Below, in pieces: positions 16,171 through 26,135 of a stretch of 64,000 bases of DNA. Where the stretch lies: NCBI RefSeq assembly GCF_008933165.1, contig NZ_WBVQ01000001.1:310001-374000 (forward strand). The letters are read 5' to 3'. The stretch comes from Phaeocystidibacter marisrubri (GTDB lineage Bacteria > Bacteroidota > Bacteroidia > Flavobacteriales > Schleiferiaceae). The notes below the pieces were generated by a model. It was not told where the DNA came from. It saw only the letters and a program-made list of their open reading frames with translations, and did not search any database. Position 1 is the first letter of the stretch; every line of letters begins with the position of its first letter. Made by a program: the position numbers and the translations under genes.

Positions 16171-17982
16171 ATGAAGCAGACCAAACAACTTGTAGCCAAG
16201 AATGACCTAGCTAAAGCAGCAAAGCTCGACAAGATCGGGATGAGTTGGTTGGCAGGGGTAATCATGGATATCACTAAGCTCACTGAAGTCAACGCTCTGT
16301 ATGAACGCTTCGGTGATAAGACTGGAATTGACTTTATTGATGCCGTATTTGAAGAGTTGGAAATTGAATTCAACTACTTTGAAGATGAGTTAAAGCGAAT
16401 TCCGAAAGAAGGACCCTTTATTACCGTTTCCAATCACCCTTTGGGGGGAATTGACGGCTTGGTTCTTTTGAAGATTATCTCAATGGTTCGCCCGGACTAC
16501 AAGGTGATGGCGAATTTCTTGTTGAAGAAGATTGAAACATTGGAGGATCAGTTTATTGCTGTGAATCCATTCGAAACTCGAAAAGATGCTTTCAACAGTT
16601 CAACGGGATTGAAAGAAGCGATTCAACATTTAAAAGATGGTCATGGTTTAGGCATTTTTCCAGCAGGTGAAGTGAGTGCCTATAAGTTTGGCGAGCGAAA
16701 AGTAATTGATAGAGAGTGGCAAGATGGCGCAATTAAGCTGATCGAGAAGATGGGTGTGCCTGTTGTTCCTGTCTACTTCAAGGCTAAGAACTCTTCGCTG
16801 TTTTATGTCCTAGCATCTCTATCTAGTACCCTTCAAACGGCTAAGCTACCGAGTGAATTACTCACTCAGCGGAACAAGCAAATACTTGTCCGGGTGGGTA
16901 AGCCTGTCGAGAAGAAGGAGATGGAAGAATGCAAGAACTCAGTCGAAACCATGGAATTACTGAGAGAGCGTACCTATCGTTTGTCCTCTCCATTAGAAGA
17001 TCCTACTCGACTTGAGCGTCTAAAAAAAGTAGTGAGTAGACCTCCAAAGGCTCCTGCTCCCATTGTCTCCGAGACTCCTCAGCAACTCATTTGGGATGAG
17101 ATTGAAGACTTGAGGGAGAAAGGTGGTAGGATGACAGAGTTTAGAACCTTTGAAGTGTTCTGTGCCGCTGCACCTGATATTCCGAATATTCTGAGAGAAA
17201 TTGGTCGACTTCGTGAGATCACCTTCCGAAAGGTGGGAGAAGGAACGAATGAGGAAACCGATTTGGACGATTATGATCAAGTGTATTTGCACTTGTTTTT
17301 GTGGGATAATCAAGCACAGCGAATTGCCGGTGCCTACCGTCTCGGTATGGGTGCGGATATTTACAAAGAGAACGGGATTAAGGGATTCTATGTCAATAGC
17401 CTATTCCGAATTGAAGAAGATGCCTTCCCAATTTTCAGTAAGTCGTTGGAAATGGGGCGTGCATTTATCATCGAAGAATATCAACAAAAACCAATGCCTC
17501 TCTTCTTGTTGTGGAAAGGTATTGTGCATGTTATTCTCCGAAATCCGGATAAAGTGAGGTACTTGACTGGCTGTGTGAGTATTTCAAACCAGTTCTCGAA
17601 ATTCTCTAAGGCTATGATGATTTCGTATGTTCAGCATCACTTCTTTGATGCAGAATTGGGAAAACACATTCACCCACGTAAAGAGTTTCGAGTACGCCTG
17701 AGCGAAGAGGATGAGAAATTTATTCGCAACTCTTCTGGCGATGATTTGAATAAGTTTGATCGTTTTATCGACGAAGTAGAGCCAGGGAACATGAGGTTTC
17801 CAGTTCTCTTCAAGAAGTACATCAAGCAGAATGCGAAGATTGTGTGCTTCAACGTAGATCCGAAGTTTAATAACTCCATCGATGGGTTTATGTATATAGA
17901 TATCAACGACTTACCAGAGCAAACCATTCAGCCAGTTTTGGAAGAGTTGGAAGAGGCAACGAAGCAAGAAGGCAGGAAATAG
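16171..17982 (+). CDS. olsF: Bifunctional acyltransferase, OlsF-like (PlsC + GNAT/OlsB)
   Basis: The 603-residue protein joins two acyltransferases. The N-terminal half is PlsC/lysophospholipid acyltransferase-like: ITVSNHPLGGIDGL near residues 84-97 holds the catalytic His/Asp, and GIFPAGEVSAYKFG near 163 the second block. The C-terminal half (from about 320) is an OlsB/hemolysin-type GNAT: FRTFEVFCAA, IGRLREITFRKVGEG, then QRIAGAYRLGMG. This fusion is that of OlsF, known from Flavobacterium and Serratia, where the C-terminal half N-acylates ornithine and the N-terminal half adds the second acyl chain to give ornithine lipid. It is monocistronic, with its own promoter. Glycine- or other amino-lipid products are possible, so the substrate is inferred. 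Confidence 0.85.
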   Translation: MKQTKQLVAKNDLAKAAKLDKIGMSWLAGVIMDITKLTEVNALYERFGDKTGIDFIDAVFEELEIEFNYFEDELKRIPKEGPFITVSNHPLGGIDGLVLLKIISMVRPDYKVMANFLLKKIETLEDQFIAVNPFETRKDAFNSSTGLKEAIQHLKDGHGLGIFPAGEVSAYKFGERKVIDREWQDGAIKLIEKMGVPVVPVYFKAKNSSLFYVLASLSSTLQTAKLPSELLTQRNKQILVRVGKPVEKKEMEECKNSVETMELLRERTYRLSSPLEDPTRLERLKKVVSRPPKAPAPIVSETPQQLIWDEIEDLREKGGRMTEFRTFEVFCAAAPDIPNILREIGRLREITFRKVGEGTNEETDLDDYDQVYLHLFLWDNQAQRIAGAYRLGMGADIYKENGIKGFYVNSLFRIEEDAFPIFSKSLEMGRAFIIEEYQQKPMPLFLLWKGIVHVILRNPDKVRYLTGCVSISNQFSKFSKAMMISYVQHHFFDAELGKHIHPRKEFRVRLSEEDEKFIRNSSGDDLNKFDRFIDEVEPGNMRFPVLFKKYIKQNAKIVCFNVDPKFNNSIDGFMYIDINDLPEQTIQPVLEELEEATKQEGRK

Positions 17983-18210
17983 CTTTCGATTTTACACCTC
18001 TCATACAGGGGCCACCAAGCCTCCTCCCCGAGTTAAAGTACGAAATCATTCCCCAATAGCCGTATGATAAACGTGTGTAAACACTTAGTTTATAACGTTT
18101 CGTGTGGATATCTAAGAAGATGAATTAAGGTGCTTTCACCACAGGATTGCCGAACTTGAGATCGGGAGGGAGCGTGAGCTCCCCTCTTGAAATTAATTTT
18201 GAAAAGGTGT
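17983..18210. other. Non-coding gap with hairpin
   Basis: The space between convergent genes has no gene that I can see. GGGAGC (18168-18173) pairs with GCTCCC (18178-18183) around GTGA, followed on the plus strand by a C/T-rich stretch and then AATTAATTTTG; this may be a weak terminator for the acyltransferase gene. Confidence 0.4.
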
Positions 18211-19143
18211 TTAGGACTTAAGATGTTTTATCATCTTTTCCGCCAAGTACAGAGCCATTTTTTCAAAAGCCTCTACAGTCCAACCTCCAATGTGAGGAGA
18301 AAGAAGAACTCGGTCGTCTTGAACCAGTTTCTGGAAAACTGGATTCTCTTCAATTTGGAGTTTAAACGCACTACTTTCAAATTCCAACACGTCTAAACCA
18401 GCTCCCTTTACCTGACCTTTGTCTAAAGCTTTAAGAAGATCTTGCGTTTTTAAAACGGGACCACGGGCGGTATTTAAAAGGTAGATGGGTTTATCCAAAC
18501 GGTTGAAGAAAGTCTTATTTATCATTCCACGGGTCTCTTCAGTAAGTGGAACGTGGATGGAAACGACATCTGCCTTCGATGCGAGCTCATCAAGAGAAAC
18601 GGACTTAATATTTTCTGGCCAGTCGGTTTTGTAAGGATCATTGGCGAGTAGTTGAACGTTGAAACCACGAAGTACGTTAGCAAAGGCACTTCCCATGTTG
18701 CCAAGTCCAATAATGCCTACTGTTTTTCCAGATAGCTCTTCTCCTGTGTTTTCATGACGCTTCCAAAGGCCATGTCTGACTTCAATATCGGCGATTCGAA
18801 TATGGTTCATGAGATTGAGTAGAAGGGCTAATGCGTGTTCAGCTACGGCTTGTCGATTGCCTTCGGGAACGTTGAAGCAGGTTACATTGTGACGTTCCGC
18901 GGCATCCAGATCGATATTTTCCAAACCAGCTCCAAACCTGCCAATGCATTTTAGCGATGTCGCGGCACGAAAGAAGGCCTCATCAATGGGGAATTTACTG
19001 CGTACTACTACACCAGTAAAATCGGATATATTTTCCAGTACTTCTTCTTTGTTCCACCCCGTTCCATCAACAAGTTCAAATCCGTTCTTGTGAAGCGTTT
19101 CTTCTAGTAAAGGATGAGTGGAGTCAATGATCAGTACTTTCAT
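18211..19143 (-). CDS. D-isomer 2-hydroxyacid dehydrogenase, phosphoglycerate dehydrogenase-like
   Basis: The chosen ATG (MKVLIIDSTHPLLEE) overlaps the preceding stop codon by 4 bases; an in-frame upstream extension runs back into that gene and is rejected. The 310-residue NAD-dependent dehydrogenase has the Rossmann motif TVGIIGLGNMGSAFA (near 145), the catalytic Arg in LLNTARGPVL, the acid in the GAGLDVLE region and the catalytic His in LSPHIGGWTVEA. It fits the short phosphoglycerate-dehydrogenase type without an ACT domain, the first step of serine synthesis, but related hydroxyacid reductases look alike and no serC lies nearby. It ends a tight minus-strand run from rsmA through mgtE. Confidence 0.88.
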   Translation of the reverse strand: MKVLIIDSTHPLLEETLHKNGFELVDGTGWNKEEVLENISDFTGVVVRSKFPIDEAFFRAATSLKCIGRFGAGLENIDLDAAERHNVTCFNVPEGNRQAVAEHALALLLNLMNHIRIADIEVRHGLWKRHENTGEELSGKTVGIIGLGNMGSAFANVLRGFNVQLLANDPYKTDWPENIKSVSLDELASKADVVSIHVPLTEETRGMINKTFFNRLDKPIYLLNTARGPVLKTQDLLKALDKGQVKGAGLDVLEFESSAFKLQIEENPVFQKLVQDDRVLLSPHIGGWTVEAFEKMALYLAEKMIKHLKS

Positions 19144-19982
19144 CGCATGTAGTAAGTAAAGCCCGCACTCCAAACGAGATGGTCATAATCTCCATCCAAA
19201 GAAGAAACGAAGGCGTCTAGTGCAAAGTTGTTACCTAGCAAATAGCTTGCGCCTGTTTGTATTTGAAAGCTAGAAGATCCTATATCACTCATCATGCCTT
19301 CAGCAAAAACGCCGAAATTATGGTAGTTGTAATGCACGTTAAGCGTTGCGCTAAAATTACCCAAGTAGGCTTCAAATCGAGGTTGGATATATCCAATGCT
19401 AGAGGCAATGCCAAAACTCTCACTGATCTGGTAGTTTACGTTAAGGTAAACACTTGCAGAACCGCGGTTGGACTTGCTGAGGTAATCAAAATTAAAGAGA
19501 ATGGCCGTGTCTGGTTGAATCCTGTATTCCGTCCAATTATGTTGCGTCGTATTTCGAGAATAGCTGGCTTGAGCCAATGCTCCAAGGGTAAAACTCTCAC
19601 CAAAGCTTAGACTGTATCGGTACCCCATTCCCACGTTAGAACTAGATGCAAATGAGAATCGATCATAGACCAAGGTGGAGCTGGAAGTGCTAAAGTCTTG
19701 GCTGTTCTGGCTAGATCCAGCGAAGAAATCAATTTCCCCGATACAAGTTCCCCACCTGAGTCTCGCGTTGAATCCCAATAGGCGGTTGTTTTCATCAGTA
19801 AACTGACTTGCTCCAGATTGTACGATGATTCCGCTTCTTAGATGCTTTGCATCATAGGTGAATCCAGGTCTATCGGAGTGAAAGGGTTCGAAATAGGGGA
19901 GGATATGGGCCGTAGCGGTATCATTTTGTCCCAATGACAAAAGAGAACTTATGGATAATAAGAACAAGGAGAGATAACGCAT
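19140..19982 (-). CDS. Outer membrane beta-barrel, MetA-pathway/transporter-like
   Basis: The 280-residue protein begins with a signal peptide, MRYLSLFLLSISSLLSLGQ. The mature chain opens with YFEPFHSDRPGFTYDAKHLR, and 'DRPGFT' followed by an early strand is the start of the phenol_MetA_deg/transporter-type barrels common in Bacteroidota. Alternating aromatic strands follow to a C-terminal DYDHLVWSAGFTYYMR, which ends in an aromatic/arginine strand typical of outer membrane barrels. The substrate is unknown. It lies 11 bases after mgtE and overlaps the dehydrogenase gene by 4 bases, so the genes share a transcript; the mgtE neighbour may be coincidental. Confidence 0.8.
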   Translation of the reverse strand: MRYLSLFLLSISSLLSLGQNDTATAHILPYFEPFHSDRPGFTYDAKHLRSGIIVQSGASQFTDENNRLLGFNARLRWGTCIGEIDFFAGSSQNSQDFSTSSSTLVYDRFSFASSSNVGMGYRYSLSFGESFTLGALAQASYSRNTTQHNWTEYRIQPDTAILFNFDYLSKSNRGSASVYLNVNYQISESFGIASSIGYIQPRFEAYLGNFSATLNVHYNYHNFGVFAEGMMSDIGSSSFQIQTGASYLLGNNFALDAFVSSLDGDYDHLVWSAGFTYYMR

Positions 19983-19993
19983 AACGTCAGGTT

Positions 19994-21346
19994 TTAGAAT
20001 CCAAGAATAGCTTTTCCTATTCCAAAGTAGATAAAAAGGCCGAGAACGTCGTTGGCGGTTGTGATAAATGGACCTGTCGCTAGGGCGGGATCAATCTTGT
20101 ATTTGTCGAGGATAAGCGGAACAGATGTGCCGAAAAGACTAGCGAAAATGATGACGGTTAGAAGGGCTAAACTCACCGTAAGGGCTAGAGCTTGAGAGTA
20201 TCCAATAACCAAGCTCACTCCAAAAATGACAAGTGCACAGATCAATCCGTTGACCAAGCCTACGCTAAGCTCTTTCGTGAGCTTCTTGACGATGTTCTCT
20301 GAAAAGGTCTGGTTGGCCAAGGCTTGCACAACAATGGCTGAAGATTGTACGCCGACATTTCCGCCCATTGCCGCGATCAGTGGGATGAAGAATGCCAATT
20401 GAGGAATGGCACTCAGTTCGTCTTCATTCTGACCAATAACGGAAGCTGCAATCACTCCTCCCATTAGTCCGATGAGAAGCCATGGGAGACGAGCGCGTGT
20501 AAGGTTAAAAACGGTATCGCTACTGTCTACGTCTTCACTCAAACCAGAAGCAAGTTGGTAATCTCTGTCGGCTTCTTCTTTGATAAAGTCGAGAACGTCA
20601 TCCAGGGTGATTCGCCCCAATAATCTTCCCATTTCATCTACAACAGGTACCACAAACATGTCGTACTTCTGCATCATTCGTGCAACTTCTTCGTTTTCTG
20701 TAGTTGATTTTACAGATTGGAATTTATTGTTGTAAACTTCCTTTATGGGGGTTTTGGTAGATGTGGTTAGAAGCTTTTTTAAACTTAGAGTTCCCAGAAG
20801 TATGTCATTGTTGTCAACTACATAGACAGCGTGAACCTGCTCTACGTCTTCTGCTTGTCGGCGCATTTCGCCTACACAACGCATCACTGTCCAGTTGTGA
20901 TTTACTTTGACTAATTCGGTTGCCATCAAGGCACCTGCGGTATCTTCAGCGTGGGTTAGAAGGTTGGCAATTTGCTTGGCTTGCTCAACATCCTCTAGGT
21001 TTGATAGTACCTCGAGTTTCTTTTCTTCAGAAAGCTCTGAAATCAAGTCGGCTGCATCATCGGAATCGAGGTTTTCTACAACCTCTTCCGCAATTTCTTT
21101 ACCGGTGTATGTGTCGAGAACGTCTTTTCGAGAGTCTTCATCTAATTGAACGAGAACCTCACCGAGTAAGTCGGAGTTGAGGTTTTCGGTAATGTCAATG
21201 ACTTCATCCTTGTTTAACTCTTCCAGAATTTCGGCAATATCAGCGGGGTGTAGCTCCGAAAGTTGTTCGGCTACTTCTGCTGATTTACCTTCCTCTAAGA
21301 GGTCGTTGATCTCGTTGAGGTATTCTTGGGTGAGTTCAAAGCTCAT
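19994..21346 (-). CDS. mgtE: Magnesium transporter MgtE
   Basis: The 450-residue protein has the full MgtE layout. An acidic N-terminal helical domain (about 1-125, rich in [17 protein letters not shown]-type repeats) is followed by two CBS domains ([20 protein letters not shown] and the [20 protein letters not shown] block) with a connecting helix at about 250-270, then five membrane helices (from about 275: [38 protein letters not shown], and a C-terminal pair). The acidic domain and CBS pair bind magnesium and close the pore when magnesium is high. It is in the inner membrane. The ATG overlaps the rsmA stop codon by 4 bases, so translation is coupled. Confidence 0.96.
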   Translation of the reverse strand: MSFELTQEYLNEINDLLEEGKSAEVAEQLSELHPADIAEILEELNKDEVIDITENLNSDLLGEVLVQLDEDSRKDVLDTYTGKEIAEEVVENLDSDDAADLISELSEEKKLEVLSNLEDVEQAKQIANLLTHAEDTAGALMATELVKVNHNWTVMRCVGEMRRQAEDVEQVHAVYVVDNNDILLGTLSLKKLLTTSTKTPIKEVYNNKFQSVKSTTENEEVARMMQKYDMFVVPVVDEMGRLLGRITLDDVLDFIKEEADRDYQLASGLSEDVDSSDTVFNLTRARLPWLLIGLMGGVIAASVIGQNEDELSAIPQLAFFIPLIAAMGGNVGVQSSAIVVQALANQTFSENIVKKLTKELSVGLVNGLICALVIFGVSLVIGYSQALALTVSLALLTVIIFASLFGTSVPLILDKYKIDPALATGPFITTANDVLGLFIYFGIGKAILGF

Positions 21347-22110
21347 AGCTTCAGGGCGTTGGTCAGTTGAATGAATTCTCGATATCCCAATTGTTCTGCT
21401 CGAAGACCGAGCATGGCTTCAGTCTCTGGCGTGTGGTCGAAAGTTAAGGATTTGACAGCGTTCCTCAAGGTCTTTCTTCGTTGGTTAAAAGCCGTTTTTA
21501 CAACGGTTTTAAACTTCTTAAAGTCAACATCGGGTGGAGTGTCTTTCCGCTTCATAGTCATGACACCGCTTTTTACTTTGGGCGGTGGATCAAAGACATG
21601 CTCGTCTACGGTGAAGAGGTATTCCACGTCGTAGTAGGCCTGACAAAGTACTGAGAGGATTCCGTAGTCTTTCGAGCCGGGTTTTGTCGCAATTCGATAG
21701 GCGACTTCCTTTTGGAACATCCCGGCAAATTCAGGAATCGAGTCGCGTTCATCTAATACTTTGAAAACAATCTGTGAACTAATGTTGTACGGAAAGTTTC
21801 CAATTACGGCATAGGGTTCGTCACCAAAAATGCTGGAGAAATCAAAGCGTAAAAAGTCCTTGTGAATGATCTTATCACTCAATTTTGGAAAGTGTGCTTG
21901 TAGCCAGGTTACAGACTCTCCATCTACCTCAACTACCCATGTTTCAATCGGTTGTTTGAGTAAGAATTGAGTGAGAACTCCCATGCCTGGGCCGATTTCC
22001 AAGATGCGAGTATAGCCTTCTCCTGAAAGAGAATTGGCAATTCTTTCCGCAATGGATTCGTCTTTGAGGAAGTGCTGACCTAGGTGCTTTTTAGCGCGGA
22101 CTTTTGTCAT
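21343..22110 (-). CDS. rsmA: 16S rRNA dimethyladenosine transferase
   Basis: The 255-residue KsgA/RsmA enzyme dimethylates two neighbouring adenosines in the 3' helix of 16S rRNA late in small-subunit assembly. It starts with the typical [16 protein letters not shown], then the SAM site [15 protein letters not shown], the acidic contact VVEVDGESV and the catalytic motif [14 protein letters not shown] (NFPYN in place of NLPYN). The C-terminal domain ends [14 protein letters not shown] and so on. An exact -7 box lies 4 bases before its ATG, which suggests a leaderless message. It heads the rsmA-mgtE-OMP-dehydrogenase run. Confidence 0.97.
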   Translation of the reverse strand: MTKVRAKKHLGQHFLKDESIAERIANSLSGEGYTRILEIGPGMGVLTQFLLKQPIETWVVEVDGESVTWLQAHFPKLSDKIIHKDFLRFDFSSIFGDEPYAVIGNFPYNISSQIVFKVLDERDSIPEFAGMFQKEVAYRIATKPGSKDYGILSVLCQAYYDVEYLFTVDEHVFDPPPKVKSGVMTMKRKDTPPDVDFKKFKTVVKTAFNQRRKTLRNAVKSLTFDHTPETEAMLGLRAEQLGYREFIQLTNALKL

Positions 22111-22114
22111 GCCT

Positions 22115-22122
22115 CAAAGGTA
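22115..22122 (-). promoter_or_regulatory. -7 element of rsmA
   Basis: TACCTTTG matches TAnnTTTG exactly and ends 4 bases before the rsmA ATG. No TTG is found at the expected distance, so the upstream half is weak. Confidence 0.5.
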
Positions 22123-22144
22123 TTGCAATTTGATTGAGCCAGCA

Positions 22145-24181
22145 CTACACGGTTTTTGGGAGTAGTCCAGCTCTTCTCAACAATGCGTCAGGGGTTGGTT
22201 CACTTCCTTTGAATTCCACATATAGATCCATAGGGTGTACGGTTCCACCACTAGATAGTAATTTCTTGAACCTCAACGCAGTTTCAGGGTTGAAGAGGCC
22301 TTCTTCAAGGAAAGATTCAAAAGCATCGGCATCCAATACTTCTGCCCATTTGTAGCTGTAGTATCCAGCACTGTATCCGCCTTGGAAGATGTGAGAAAAG
22401 GCTGTAGACATCATCATTTCTACAGAAGTAGGGAAGAGTTCGAGTTCTTGGATTACCTCTTTTTCAAAGGATTCAAGATCCCCTTCAACGCCTGTGCTTC
22501 TGTTGTGCCAAGCCATATCAATCAATCCAAAACTCAACTGACGAACCGTAGCATACCCTTCCAGGAAGGTAGCGCTCTCGCGAATTTTCTCTACGTATTC
22601 TGTTGGGATGATCTCTCCAGTTTCGTAGTGTTTGGCAAAGAGTGCTAACGCTTCGGGTTGATAACACCAGTTTTCCATAATCTGAGATGGAAGTTCAACG
22701 AAGTCCCAGTAGACGTTGGTTCCGGTTAAACCTGGGTAAGTTCCTTCGGCTAACATGCCGTGTAGAGCGTGACCAAACTCATGGAAGAGAGTGGTGACTT
22801 CCTGAAAAGTGAGTAACGCTGGTTTTGATTTGGTAGGTCGAGAGAAGTTGCAAACGATGCTTATATGTGGACGATGTTCCTCGCCGTTTAAAATGTATTG
22901 GCTCTTGTAAGAAGTCATCCAGGCGCCATTGCGTTTACCACTTCTAGGGTGGAAATCGGTATAGAAAATGGCTTGTAGGTTGTTGTGGATGTCTTTTACT
23001 TCAAAAGTTCTTACTTCTTCGTGATAGACAGGAAGGTCCTTGCGCTCTTCGAATTTCAATCCATACAGTTTGCCAGCAACGGTGAAGGCTCCCTCTAATA
23101 CATTTTCAAGGGCGAAGTATGGTTTCAATAACTCGTCGTCGATGTTGAATTTCTCTTTCTTGAGCTTTTCAGAGTAATAGCCGAAATCCCATCTTTCGAG
23201 TGTTTCCAACCCATCTAATTTCGAGGCGAATTCTGCTACTTCAGCTACATCCGTCTTTGCAGCATCAAGAGATTTAGATTTGAGATCCGCTAGGAATTCT
23301 TCTACGGTTTCTGGCTTCTCGGCCATGCGTTCTGCTAAAACGAATTGGGCATGACTTTCAAAGCCGAGCAAATTGGCGCGTTCTGCCCGTAATTGGGAGA
23401 TCTGACGAATAATCTCGGTATTGTTGTTTTCATTGTCATTGTTCCCGCGCTTTCCGAAGGCTGTCCACATTTTTTTGCGCAACTCTCTGTGGTCGGCGTA
23501 GGTCATGAAGGCCATATACGACGGATAATCTAATGTAAATACCCATCCTTCTAATCCTTTTTCAGAAGCGGTCTCTGCGGCCATGTCACGAGCTGACTCA
23601 GGTAAGCCCGAAAGTTCGTTTTCATCGGTGATGTGGAGTGTGAATGCTTGGGTATCAGCTAGTACGTGTTCTCCGAATTGGAGCCCTAGCGTGCTGAGCT
23701 TCTCGTCGATTTCGCGAAGTTTCACCTTACCTTCGTCGTCCAATCCTGCGCCGTTTCGCGTAAAAGACTTCCATGTTTTTTCTAGAAGTCGAGCACCCTC
23801 TGGGGTTAAGTCGAGTTCTTCTCTTGATTGATAGACCGCATCGACTTTAGCAAACAAATCGGCATTGAGCAAGACATCATTCCCAAATGCGGAAAGCTTA
23901 GGGGAGATGTTGCGAGCAAGGGCTTGAATGCTGTCGTTTGTCTCTGCAGAATTGAGATTAAAGAACACTTCAGCCACTCGGTTTAATTCGAGCGAACAGA
24001 ATTCCAAAGCTTCAATGGTATTCTGAAAAGTAGGTGTCTCTAGTGAGGTGATGGCAGCAATTCTCTTATTGGCCATTTCAATCGCTTGATCAATTGCGGG
24101 TTCGAATTGATCAGGTTGAATGGTGTTGAAAGGAACAGTGTCAAATGGAGTATGGTAGGGAGGAAGCAATGGTGACTTCAT
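22145..24181 (-). CDS. M3 family oligopeptidase (OpdA/Dcp type)
   Basis: The start MKSPLLPPYHTPFDTVPFNT is chosen because oligopeptidase A-type proteins begin in this way; an in-frame upstream start adds 17 unlikely residues. The 678-residue zinc peptidase has the active site TTLFHEFGHALHGML (HExxH as HEFGH) with the downstream Glu in ENWCYQPE. The rest is the helical M3 fold, with the C-terminal GGYSAGYYSYKWAEVLDADA block shared by the family. No signal peptide is present, so it is a cytosolic peptidase that degrades short peptides, such as released signal peptides. It is monocistronic. Dcp (dipeptidyl carboxypeptidase) and OpdA are hard to separate by eye. Confidence 0.93.
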   Translation of the reverse strand: MKSPLLPPYHTPFDTVPFNTIQPDQFEPAIDQAIEMANKRIAAITSLETPTFQNTIEALEFCSLELNRVAEVFFNLNSAETNDSIQALARNISPKLSAFGNDVLLNADLFAKVDAVYQSREELDLTPEGARLLEKTWKSFTRNGAGLDDEGKVKLREIDEKLSTLGLQFGEHVLADTQAFTLHITDENELSGLPESARDMAAETASEKGLEGWVFTLDYPSYMAFMTYADHRELRKKMWTAFGKRGNNDNENNNTEIIRQISQLRAERANLLGFESHAQFVLAERMAEKPETVEEFLADLKSKSLDAAKTDVAEVAEFASKLDGLETLERWDFGYYSEKLKKEKFNIDDELLKPYFALENVLEGAFTVAGKLYGLKFEERKDLPVYHEEVRTFEVKDIHNNLQAIFYTDFHPRSGKRNGAWMTSYKSQYILNGEEHRPHISIVCNFSRPTKSKPALLTFQEVTTLFHEFGHALHGMLAEGTYPGLTGTNVYWDFVELPSQIMENWCYQPEALALFAKHYETGEIIPTEYVEKIRESATFLEGYATVRQLSFGLIDMAWHNRSTGVEGDLESFEKEVIQELELFPTSVEMMMSTAFSHIFQGGYSAGYYSYKWAEVLDADAFESFLEEGLFNPETALRFKKLLSSGGTVHPMDLYVEFKGSEPTPDALLRRAGLLPKTV

Positions 24182-24277
24182 ATCTTCTATTTTTCGGTAT
24201 GCAAAGATGTTCAACCCGGAAGGTATGCACAAGGTTTTAATGGGTTGAATTATTCTGAAGATAAATAGGGGAGAATG

Positions 24278-24303
24278 AAAAAAGTCGCCCGATTGGACGA
24301 CTT
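24278..24303 (-). terminator. Terminator of the beta-oxidation operon
   Basis: AAGTCG (24282-24287) pairs with CGACTT (24298-24303) around a 10-base loop, followed on the minus strand by six T. It lies about 23 bases past the acyl-CoA dehydrogenase stop codon. Confidence 0.75.
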
Positions 24304-24325
24304 CTCATTCACAAACTCAAATTCC

Positions 24326-26119
24326 TTAGAATGGATATTTGTTCGCTTCAATAATGCGCTTGGCAATACTGCGGCGAAGCTCTTTGGGATTTGGTGGATT
24401 TTGCCATTTGGTAAATCTGCGCAGTCCCATTAGCATCATGCGTTGTTCATCTCCTTCGGTGAAGGCGTAGATGGCCTCTTTGCCTGCAAGATGAAGTTTT
24501 TCAGTTGCGAAATACATGTAGAGACGAGCCATTTCACGAGCGGCCTCTGCATTGGCATGTCCTGATTGAGTCAGTTTTGCCGCGCGAAGTACGGCACTCT
24601 GAGCCACATACGTTTCGATGATCATGTCGGCAACAGACATCAGTACTTCCTGCTCTTCTTCTACATTCATTCCGAAGGTTTCAACAGCCTTGCCTGCTAC
24701 CATTAGAATGGCCTTCTTCATTTTGCCGAGAAGTTCCGCTTCCTCACTTAGTGGTTGACTATAATCTGGTGTGTCGAAATCAGGGATTTCCATGAGTTCC
24801 CCTGCTACCTTCATGGCGGGTGACATTAGATCTAGCTCACCCTTCATCGCTTTCTTCAACAACATACCAACGGTAAGCATGCGGTTGATTTCGTTCGTTC
24901 CTTCGTAAATACGAGCGATTCGAACATCGCGATAGGCGCTCTCTACGGTCGTGTCTGCAGAGAAGCCCATACCTCCATGAATTTGAACAGCTTCATCGGC
25001 AATGAAAGTGCTGGCCTCTGAAGTGTGCACTTTCATAATGGCACATTCGATGGCGTATTCTTCCACCCCTTTGAGTTTTGCCTCTTGTGGGTCAACTCCT
25101 TCTGCAGTAAGGCGCGCAATATTGTCTTCAATATCCTGACCCGCTCTGTAGGATGCACTTTCAGTAGCGAAATGCTTAGCAGCCATATCGGCAAACTTCG
25201 ACTGGATGGCACCGAAACTTGAAATTGGTGTTTTGAATTGCTCGCGCTCGTTGGCGTATTTGATGGATACACTGATGCCTCTGCGGTTAGCGTCTAAGCA
25301 AGCTGCTGATAATTTAATGCGACCTACGTTTAGAGCGTTCATGGCAATTTTGAAACCGCCATTTCTCTCACCGAGTAGGTTGCCCACTGGAATGGTTACG
25401 TTGTTGAAGAATACCTGACGAGTAGAAGAAGCACGGATACCCATTTTGTGCTCCTCGTCTCCTAGGGTTAGTCCCTCGACGCCTTTTTCTACGATGAAAC
25501 CCGTAATGTTTTTATCGTCTTCAATTCTGGCAAATACAATGAAGAGATCCGCATAACCAGCATTTGAAATCCACATTTTTTGTCCGTTGATAACGTAGCT
25601 CTTGCCGTCATCGGACAATTCTGCCTTCGTTCTACCAGAGTTTGCATCGGAACCCGCACCAGGCTCTGTCAAACAGTAGGCTCCAATCCATTCGCCCGAA
25701 GCGAGTTTTGGGAGGTATTTCTGTTTTTGCTCTTCATTTCCGTATAGTAGAATAGGGAGTGTGCCGATTCCGGTATGAGCGCCATAAGCGGTAGAAAGGG
25801 ATCCGGTGGCTCCTGAAATTCGGTCACACACTAACATTCCTGTGTTAAAACCCATTCCCAATCCGCCGTACTCCTCTGGAACTGAAATGCCGAGAAGTCC
25901 GAGTTCACCGGCCTTCTTCATCACTTCTAGAGTGAAAGCGTAATCCTTGTTTTCAAATCGAGCTTTATTAGGCCAAACTTCTTTGTCGATGAAGTCGGTC
26001 GTAGCCTGAGCCATCATGAGTTGTTCTTCGCTGAATTCTTCAGGAATGAAAATATCATTTGGCTCGATGTCGCGGATGAGAAACTCTCCGCCTTTAATGA
26101 AGTTCTTATCTGTACTCAT
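24326..26119 (-). CDS. fadE: Acyl-CoA dehydrogenase (long form)
   Basis: The 597-residue flavoprotein does the first oxidation of fatty acid beta-oxidation, forming trans-2-enoyl-CoA. The FAD/substrate core spans about residues 30-430: YCLTEPGAGSDANSG, GQKMWISNAGYADLFIVFA, then VQIHGGMGFSADTTVE and RIYEGTNEINRMLTVG, whose Glu lies in the position of the catalytic base of several subfamilies. A C-terminal extension of about 160 residues, ending QNPPNPKELRRSIAKR, makes it longer than the 380-residue dehydrogenases and like the B. subtilis FadE type. It is cytosolic and last in a marR-fadB-fadA-fadE operon, 16 bases after the thiolase. Confidence 0.94.
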   Translation of the reverse strand: MSTDKNFIKGGEFLIRDIEPNDIFIPEEFSEEQLMMAQATTDFIDKEVWPNKARFENKDYAFTLEVMKKAGELGLLGISVPEEYGGLGMGFNTGMLVCDRISGATGSLSTAYGAHTGIGTLPILLYGNEEQKQKYLPKLASGEWIGAYCLTEPGAGSDANSGRTKAELSDDGKSYVINGQKMWISNAGYADLFIVFARIEDDKNITGFIVEKGVEGLTLGDEEHKMGIRASSTRQVFFNNVTIPVGNLLGERNGGFKIAMNALNVGRIKLSAACLDANRRGISVSIKYANEREQFKTPISSFGAIQSKFADMAAKHFATESASYRAGQDIEDNIARLTAEGVDPQEAKLKGVEEYAIECAIMKVHTSEASTFIADEAVQIHGGMGFSADTTVESAYRDVRIARIYEGTNEINRMLTVGMLLKKAMKGELDLMSPAMKVAGELMEIPDFDTPDYSQPLSEEAELLGKMKKAILMVAGKAVETFGMNVEEEQEVLMSVADMIIETYVAQSAVLRAAKLTQSGHANAEAAREMARLYMYFATEKLHLAGKEAIYAFTEGDEQRMMLMGLRRFTKWQNPPNPKELRRSIAKRIIEANKYPF

Positions 26120-26135
26120 CGTTTGGATGTGTGTT

